Positions 57,230-64,000 of a stretch of DNA of 64,000 bases are shown piece by piece. A program made the position numbers and the translations under genes. The stretch's first letter is position 1; the number at the start of each line of letters is the position of its first letter. The notes beneath the pieces are model-generated. The model made no database searches and had not been told where the DNA came from. It was given only the letters and a program-made list of their open reading frames with translations. Source of the DNA: Sipunculus nudus. Its lineage: Eukaryota; Annelida; Sipuncula; Golfingiida; Sipunculidae. The DNA lies in NCBI GenBank assembly GCA_026874595.1, contig CM049310.1, positions 37,773,558 through 37,837,557 of the forward strand, read 5' to 3'.

Positions 57230-57804
57230 GGTATACATGTACACAGAAAAGTCGGTTCACTGACGGTGGGAATCGAACCCATGATCTTCCGATTTCCGGT
57301 CTTGGGCCTTACCACTTCGCTACGCCAAATTACCCTTCCCCTCTGTGTATTTGCACACTTTTATAGGAACCAGCAAAGTGACGTCACGGTAGAGACGTCA
57401 TAGTCTCGCCCACTTCATGTGTCGGCACGTACGTGTCATACTTATGCTTAGGGTTTATCCGAAGATTTTCCACCATCTGTACAGGAATGTATTCATCAAA
57501 GTCATCAAGACTTCGACACAAGGTCAACTCATAAAAGACAAGCGAAATGTCAGATTCACAGATATCTTATGATGGTAACATTGTACAACCAAGATTTTCA
57601 ACTATGTTAGACTTAAACCCGTGCGTTGCACCGGTAGTTGCTAGTTGTATATAATTGTATCATTATAAATGTATATTTTATAACAATAGGTCCTCATGCA
57701 AGTGCAGGTGACCGGTCAATGAAACACAGACTGAAGGAGATGCTGTACGACTTCTCTCACCCCTACATCGAGCGCTACAATAACCAGTACATCCGGTTCG
57801 GCAC
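56835..57804 (+). CDS. two exons of an unidentified gene
   Basis: Exon A, 56,835-56,913: acceptor TTTTTTGCACAG, donor GTAAGTG, phase 1 at the end; it encodes EMGKEQLIVQESISMNQFF and KKFKDNM. Exon B, 57,690-57,804: acceptor TAACAATAG, donor GTATGT, starting in phase 1 and ending in phase 2; after a split Gly it encodes PHASAGDRSMKHRLKEML, YDFSHPYIERYNN and QYIRFG. The phases match and both exons have biased, protein-like codon use. The segment is charged and helical with aromatic residues near the end. I do not recognise the family. Upstream and downstream exons were not found, so it is partial; it may continue past the window. Intron length is 776 bases, with a SINE inside. Confidence 0.55.
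57178..57229. repeat. (TA)n run at the SINE 3' end
   Basis: About 50 bases of TA directly follow the SINE body in the SINE's own (minus) direction, so this is probably its tail. Confidence 0.85.
57230..57440 (-). mobile_element. tRNA-derived SINE with (TA)n tail
   Basis: On the minus strand: TGGCGTAGCGAAGTGGTAAGG (A box, 57,307-57,327) and GGGTTCGATTCCC (near-perfect B box, 57,268-57,280), spaced as in a Pol III promoter. A short body and the TA tail follow. The upstream segment to about 57,440 (TGACGTCA words) may be flank. The acceptor-stem ends do not pair, so it is not a working tRNA gene. It lies antisense inside the intron of the plus-strand gene. Confidence 0.62.
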
Positions 57805-58129
57805 GTATGTCTGTTTACTATTCTTTTAATCGTATTTGCGGGAAATTGCACATTGTAATCTATGTAAAACTCCCATTTACGTCAGCGTATGCACAGGCTA
57901 CGGAACCGGGGTAGGGGTGTCGGCGGCGGGGTGTTGGGTGGGGTGATTGGTGGGGGTGGGAGAGGGAGGGGGAATTAGACGAGTGGGAACCAAGTGGCCC
58001 CGATTGATATTCTTCCTTTTAAAGAGCTTTATTTAAACCTTTTAACGATACAGCCGAGGGACGTCCCCATCCAATACACTCGCATAATTCCTCTAACCCA
58101 TGTGTAGCTTTTCATGTATGATGTAAAGT

Positions 58130-58133
<4 letters not shown>
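57805..58133. other. intron or intergenic stretch with G-rich patch
   Basis: G-rich simple sequence at 57,910-57,975 (GGCGGCGGGGTGTTGGGTGG) on the plus strand. No exon seen. Confidence 0.4.

Positions 58134-58181
<48 letters not shown>
58134..58181. repeat. (TA)n microsatellite
   Basis: About 46 bases of pure TA. Confidence 0.92.
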
Positions 58182-58183
<2 letters not shown>

Positions 58184-58224
58184 CCCAACTGACTAAACGT
58201 TATTTGAGCTATATGGATATGCCT

Positions 58225-58400
58225 TTGTCCATCATCTGCCCGTCCGATCAGCCGCGCGTCTTGCCGTCCGTTTGTTATCAGGTCACAAATCGTAACCGCT
58301 TGTCCTAGAAACCTTTATTCCATCCAAGAATATTTATGAGAAATCCCCTACTACACCCAAGATAAGGTCACATAATGTAACATCTGTAAACAAAAATCTC
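58225..58400 (+). repeat. dispersed copy of the 155-bp repeat family
   Basis: CCGTCCGTTTGTTATCAGG, then CAAATCGTAACCGCTTGTCC and TAGAAACCTTTATTC, ATCCAAGAATATTT and AAGATAAGGTCACATAATGT match in order the left edge of the array at 54,440-54,600 (CCGTCCGTTAACAAGGCACC, AATCGTAACCGTTAGACC, TAGAAACCTCTTAC). Confidence 0.6.
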
Positions 58401-59465
58401 ATTAACAGCTGCTGCCGTCTGCTCCAAATATCGATCTCGAACTGGTGTTCATATGAAAGATACAATATTCTTTCTTCTCCTTCCTGCTAGAAAAAAAAGT
58501 CATTTGAATTTCCTTTTCCCCGATGAAAACTGAGAATATGACACAAGCTCTATATCTTGGTTAATTATTCATTAAGGAAAGGATGATAAAATGAGTTTGA
58601 ATTGAGTTATGTTATTTTTTTTAAACACCACACAGAACTACAAATATTTCATATCACAGAGTTTGACTGTGACTCTAGATCCAGATATAAAGAGACACGA
58701 TCGCATCCAGGATCAAATGCTGGTGGTCCCTTTATGTCACCAGAGGACTGTTACTTTTTGTGTATACATTTGGATATAGGGATTATGATCAGACAATTGT
58801 TTTGCAGAATATATTAGCGAGATAAACTCAGGAGTAGCACGTGGTTTGTTTGATATCGATATCAGAAAGATTAGCGATCGATATAGAACACCTGCACTTT
58901 TGATGTTCCTTCCTTAAGCTGTGAGAAGCCGATTTTGTACGACAATCTCTTTAGCACGGTGTTTAGCTGGCGCCAATGTGTCTATGTCTGTCAGTGGATT
59001 TCACTTAGAATAGTTTTTCCCACGTATTATACCTGGAGGCCTGTCTACAGTAATTTGATGTTTGTGACAGCGGAACGGATGGATAGTGGTGCTAATTGGC
59101 GGAGGAGTGTTGCGGGACTTGTGACTTTAGGAACCGGTACAAAAAAACCGCTTTGAGAGTGGTGTCTTATCTGTGTGTAGCTGCGAACTGTCCGACCGAC
59201 ATGTCTGCTTTTCTTCAATGCGCCTTGTGGGGCTGTAGCGTCATAGTGTTTGGACAGTTTAGCCTAAGGGAACCATACTCTGACGTTGTATGCAGTACTG
59301 CAGAAACTGTCCTGATGTTTGCCGATGGACGGGCAATTCGGGTCGTTTTGAGAGTATTAGTTTTGACGCTGAGATATAACGGTGCTGAGATTCGATAGTA
59401 AGAGTTTCGGTCGGTATCCGACAGCCGGAGAGTTATTGTCGAGTGCAACTAAGATAGAGCCGTTG
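58401..59465. other. stretch before the terminal satellite
   Basis: No exon recognised. GC rises from about 58,930. Frames on both strands (59,096-59,448) overlap and lack motifs. Confidence 0.35.
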
Positions 59466-62400
59466 ACTAAGGCCTCAGTTCCAAGTGGTCCGCTTGCTCT
59501 GTATAGAGAAATAAGTTGTTCGTGGCCAGGACTAGGTCATAGTGGTCCGCTTGTTCTGTGTAGAGAGATGACTTGTTCGTGGTCAAGATCAGGTCTTGGT
59601 GGTGCGCTTGTCTTATCCAAACTCCTGTATGGAGAGATAATTTGTTCGTGGTCAGAATCAGATCTTGGTTGCCCGCTTGTCTCACACAAAATCCTGTTGA
59701 GATAAGTTGTTCGGGTCAGGATCAAGTTCTGGTGGTACGCTGGTCTTACAAAAGATCCTTTTTGGAGAGTTGATAAGTTGTTCGGGTCAGGATCAGGTCC
59801 CGGTGGTGCGCTTGTCTTACCCAAACTCCTGAATGGAGAGATTAGTAGTTCGTGGTCAGGATCAGATCCTGGTTGCCGACTTGTCTCACGCAAAATCCTG
59901 TTTAGGGAGATTAGTTGTTCGTGGTCAGGTTCAGGTCCTGGTGGTACGCTTGTCTTACCAAAGATTTCTTTTGGAGAGTGATACGTTGTTCGGGTCAGGA
60001 TCAGGTCCTGGTGGTGCGCTTGTCTTACCAAAACTCCTGTATGGAGAGATAATTGGTTCGTGGTCAGAATCAGATATGGTTGCCCGCTTGTCTAACACAA
60101 ACTCCTGTTTAGAGTGATATGTTCTGTTTCGAGTGATAAGTTGTTCGGGTCAGGATCAGGTCCTGGTTTTCCGCTTATCTCACGCAAAATCCTGTTTAGA
60201 GTGATAAAATGTTCGGGTCAGGATCAGGTTCTGGTTGTGTGCTTGTCTTACCCAAACTCCTGTATGGAGAGATAATTTGTTCGTGGTCAGAATCAGATCT
60301 TGGTTGCCCGCTTGTCTCACACAAAATCCTGTTTAGAGTTATAAGGAGTTCGTGGTCAGGATCAGGTCCTGGTGGTACGCTTGTCTTACCAAATATCCTT
60401 TTTGGAGAGTGATAAGTTGTTCGGGTCAGGATCAGGTCCTGGTGGTGCGCTTTTCTTACCCAAACTCCTGTATGGAGAGATAAGTAGTTAGTGGTCAGGA
60501 TCAGATCCTGGTTGTCCGCTTAACTCACGCAAAATCCTGTTTAGAGTGATAAGTTATTCGGGTAAGGATCAGGTCCTGGTTTTCCGCTTTTCTCATACAA
60601 AATCCTGTTTAGAGTGATAAGTTGTTCGGGTCAGGATCAGGTCCCGGTGGTGCGCTTGTCTTACCCAAACTCTGTATGGAGATACAATTGGTTCGTGGTC
60701 AGAATCAGATCTTGGTTGCCCGCTTGTCTCACGCAAAATCCTGTTTAGAGAGATTAGTTGTTCGTGGTCAGGTTCATGTCCTGGTGGTACGCTTGTCTTA
60801 CCAAATATCCTTTTTGGAGAGTGATAAATTGTTCAGGTCAGGATCAGGTCCTGGTGGTGCGCTTTTCTTACCCAAACTGCTGTATGGAGAGATAAGTAGT
60901 AAATGGTCAGGATCAGATCCTGGTTGTCCGCTTGACTCACGCAAAATTCTGTTTCGAGTGATAAGTTGTTCGGGTCAGGATCAGGTCCTGGTTTTCCGCT
61001 TTTCTCATACAAAATCCTGTTTAGAGTGATAAGTTTGTTCAGGTCAGGATCAGGTCCTGGTGGTACGCTTGTCTTTCCCAAACTCTGTATGGAGAGATAA
61101 TTCGTTCGTGGTCAGAATCAGATCTTGGTTGCCCGCTTGTCTAACGCAAAATCCTGTTTAGAGAGATTAGATTTCGTGGTCAGGTTCAGGTCCTAGTGGT
61201 ACGCTTGTCTTACCAAAGATTTCTTTTGGAGAGTGGTAAGTTGTTCGGGTCAGGATCAGGACCTGGTGGTGCGCTTGTCTTACCCAAACTCCTAAATGGA
61301 GAAATAAGTAGTTAGTGGTCAGGATCGGATCCTAGTTGTCCGCTTATCTCACGCAAAGTCCTGTTTGGAGTGATAAAATGTTCGGGTCAGGATCAGGTCC
61401 TGGTTGTGCGCTTGTCTTACCCAAACTCCTGTATGGAGAGATAATTGGTTCGTGGTCAGAATCAGATCTTGGTTGCCCGCTTGTCTCACACAAACTCCTG
61501 TTTAGAGTGATATGTTGTTCGGGTCAGGATCAGGTCCTGGTGGTGCGCTTGTCTTACCCAAACGCCTGAATGGAGAGATAATTGGTTCGTGGTCAGTATC
61601 GGATCCTGGTTGTCCGCTTGACTCACGCAAGATCCTGTTTAGAGTGATAAGTTGTTCGGGTCAGAATCAGGTCCTGGTTTTCCGCTTTTCTCATACAAAA
61701 TCCTGTTTAGAGTGATAAGTTGTTCGGGTGAGGATCAGGTCCTGGTGGTGCGCTTGTCTTACCCAAACTCTGTATGGAGAGATAATTGGTTCGTGGTCAG
61801 ACTCAGATCTTGGTTGCCCGCTTGTCTCACGCAAAATCCTGTTTAGAGAGATTTGTTGTTCGTTGTCAGGTTCATGTCCTGGTGGTACGCTTGTCTTACC
61901 AACTATCCTTTTTGGAGAGTGATAAGTTGTTCGGGTCAGGATCAGGTCCTGGTGGTGCGCTTTTCTTACCCAAACTCCTCTATGGAGAGGTAATTGGTTC
62001 GTGGTCAGAATCAGATCTTGGTTGCCCGCTTGTCTCACACAAACTCCTGTTTAGAGTGATATGTTGTTCGGGTCAGGATCAGGTCCTGGTGGTGCGCTTG
62101 TCTTACCCAAACTCAGTATGGAGAGATAATTGGTTCGTGGTCAGAATCAGATCTTGGTTGCCCGCTTGCCTCACGCAAAATCCTGTTAAGAGAGATTAGT
62201 TGTTCGTGGACAGGTTCAGGTCCCGGTGGTACGCTTGTCTTACCAGAGATTTCTTTTGGAGAGTGAAAAGTTGTTTGGGTCAGGATCAGGTCCTGGTGGT
62301 GCGCTTGTCTTACCCAAACTCCTAAATGGAGAAATAAGTAGTTAGTGGTCAGGATCGGATCCTGGTTGTCAGCTTATCTCACGCAAAATCCTGTTTAGAG

Positions 62401-64000
62401 TGATAAAATGTTCGGGTCAGGATCAGGTCCTGGTTGTGCTCTTGTCTTACCCAAACCCCTGTATGGAGATATAATTTCTTCGTGGTCAGAATCAGATCTT
62501 GAATGCCCGCTTGTCTCACACAAAATCCTGTTTCGAGTTATAAGGAGTTTGTGGTCAGGATCAGGTCCTGGTGGTTCGCTTGTCTTACCAAAGATCCTTT
62601 TTGGAGAGTGATAAGTTGTTCGGGTCAGGATCAGGTCCTGGTGGTGCGCTTTTCTTACCCAAACTCCTATATGGAGAGATAAGTAGTTAGTGGTCAGGAT
62701 CAGATCCTGGTTCTCCGCTTGACTCACGCAAAATCCTGCTTAGAGTGATAAGTTGTTCGGGTAAGGATCAGGTCCTGGTTTTCCGCTTTTCTCATACAAA
62801 ATCCTGTTTAGAGTGATAAGTTGTTCGTGTCAGGATCAGGTCCTGGTGGTGCGCTTGTCTTACCCAAACTCTGTATGGAGAGACAATTGGTTCGTGGTCA
62901 GAATCAGATCTTGGTTGCCCGTTTGTCTCACGCAAAATCCTGTTTAGAGAGATTAGTTGTTCGTGGTCAGGTTCATGTCCTGGTGGTACGCTTGTCTTAC
63001 CAAAGATCCTTTTTGGAGAGTGATAAGTTGTTCGGGTTAGGATCAGGTCCTAGTTTCCCGCTTTTCTCATACAAAATCCTGTTTAGAGTGATAAGTTGTT
63101 CGGGTGAGGATCATGTCCTGGTGGTGCGCTTGTCTTACCCAAACTCTGTAAGGAGAGATAATTGGTTCGTGGTCAGAATCAGATCTTGGTTGCCCGCTTG
63201 TCTCACGCAAAATCCTGTTTAGAGAGATTAGTTGTTCGTGGTCAGGTTCAGGTCCTGGTGGTACGCTTGTCTTACCAAAGATTTGTTTTGGAGAGTGATA
63301 AGTTGTTCGGGTCAGGATCAGGTCCTGGTGGTGCGCTTGTCTTACCCATACTCCTAAATGGAGAAATAAGAAGTTAGTGGTCAGGATCGGATCCTGGTTG
63401 TCCGCTTATCTCACGCAAAATCCTGTTTAGAGTGATAAAATGTTCGGGTCAGGATCAGGTCCTGGTTGTGCGCTTGTCTTACCCAAACTCCTGTATGGAG
63501 AGATAATTTGTTCGTGGTCAGAATCAGATCTTGTTTGCCCGCTTGTCTAACACAAAATCCTGTTTAGAGTTATAAGGAGTTCGTGGTCAGGATCAGGTCC
63601 TGGTGGTACGCTTGTCTTACCAAAGATCCTTTTTGGAGAGTGATAAGTTGTTCGGGTCAGGATCAGGTCCTGGTGGTGCGCTTGTCTTACCCAAACTCTG
63701 TATGGAGAGATAATTGGTTCGTGGTCAGAATCAGGTCTTGATTGCCCGCTTGTCTCACGCAAAATCCTGTTTAGAGAGATTTGTTGTTCGTGGTCAGGTT
63801 CATGTCCTGGTGGTACGCTTGTCTTACCAAAGATCCTTTTTGGAGAGTGTTAAGTTGTTCGGGTCAGGATCAGGTCCTGGTGGTGCGCTTTTCTTACCCA
63901 AACTCCTGTATGGAGAGATAAGTAGTAAGTGGTCAGGATCAGATCTTGGTTGTCCGCTTGATTCACTCAAAATTCTGTATAGAGTGATAAGTTGTTCGGG
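59466..64000. repeat. satellite array, about 69-bp monomer, runs off the window
   Basis: About 4.5 kb, roughly 66 monomers averaging about 69 bp. A typical monomer runs TTGTTCGGGTCAGGATCAGG, TCCTGGTGGTGCGCTTGTC, TTACCCAAACTCCTG, TATGGAGAGATAA. Alternating variants have TCGTGGTCAGAATCAGATCT with GCCCGCTTGTCTCACGCAAA, or GGTACGCTTGTCTTACCAAA with TTTTTGGAGAGTGATAA. Left-edge copies (59,466-59,700) are more diverged, and the array is cut by the window end. A period near a multiple of three keeps many short frames open on both strands; indels break them and none has a consistent start. Confidence 0.93.

Noticed and set aside
57250-57335. A functional tRNA gene on the minus strand
   Set aside because: A and B boxes are good, but the acceptor-stem ends do not pair and a TA tail follows, so it is a SINE head.
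59537-63762. Many 60-165-codon frames on both strands (Gly-Ser-Gly-Pro-Gly and Pro-Asp-Pro rich)
   Set aside because: All are translations of the 69-bp satellite, are broken by indels and occur on both strands.

Overview
The window is AT-rich animal nuclear DNA with low gene density. It holds spliced genes with GT-AG introns, several decayed non-LTR retrotransposons (LINEs), tRNA-derived SINE-like elements, many (TA)n microsatellites and several satellite arrays. I see no bacterial operons, CRISPR arrays or structural RNA genes. The mix suggests a marine invertebrate, probably a mollusc or other lophotrochozoan. That placement is an inference from repeat style, not from a diagnostic gene.

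Most real information lies in split genes with no long open frame. The best is a small secreted-protein gene on the minus strand, about 12,424 down to 3,097. It has a TATA box, a non-coding first exon, a signal-peptide exon (11,931-11,995), body exons (5,530-5,669; 5,134-5,301; 4,099-4,145) and a tentative last exon (3,097-3,141). All intron phases match. The product would be about 151 residues, with a signal peptide, cysteine pairs and two degenerate EF-hand-like segments. Its second intron holds a 28-bp GA-rich repeat array into which a nearly full-length, now dead LINE (about 6,092-10,720) inserted. Two phase-matched plus-strand exons at 56,835-56,913 and 57,690-57,804 mark a second gene that I cannot name.

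Layout: 1-3,100 intergenic, with a foldback element; 3,097-12,460 secreted-protein gene with nested LINE; 12,460-14,220 intergenic; 14,226-15,080 an 80-bp higher-order satellite; 15,580-16,430 a possible solo LTR; 16,500-25,500 intergenic with simple repeats and two unexplained coding-like islands; 25,500-30,070 LINE and SINE debris; 30,070-34,190 intergenic; 34,190-36,175 a 5'-truncated LINE on the minus strand; 36,830-42,600 several short-period arrays; 42,600-51,680 mostly intergenic; 51,685-56,085 consecutive arrays of about 128, 360, 162 and 155 bp; 56,800-57,800 gene exons and a SINE; 59,470 to the window end a satellite with a monomer of about 69 bp that runs off the edge.

The retroelements are all decayed and none looks able to move. 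No biochemical system linking several genes is visible. The least expected results are the hidden secreted-protein gene and the dimer-structured 69-bp satellite.
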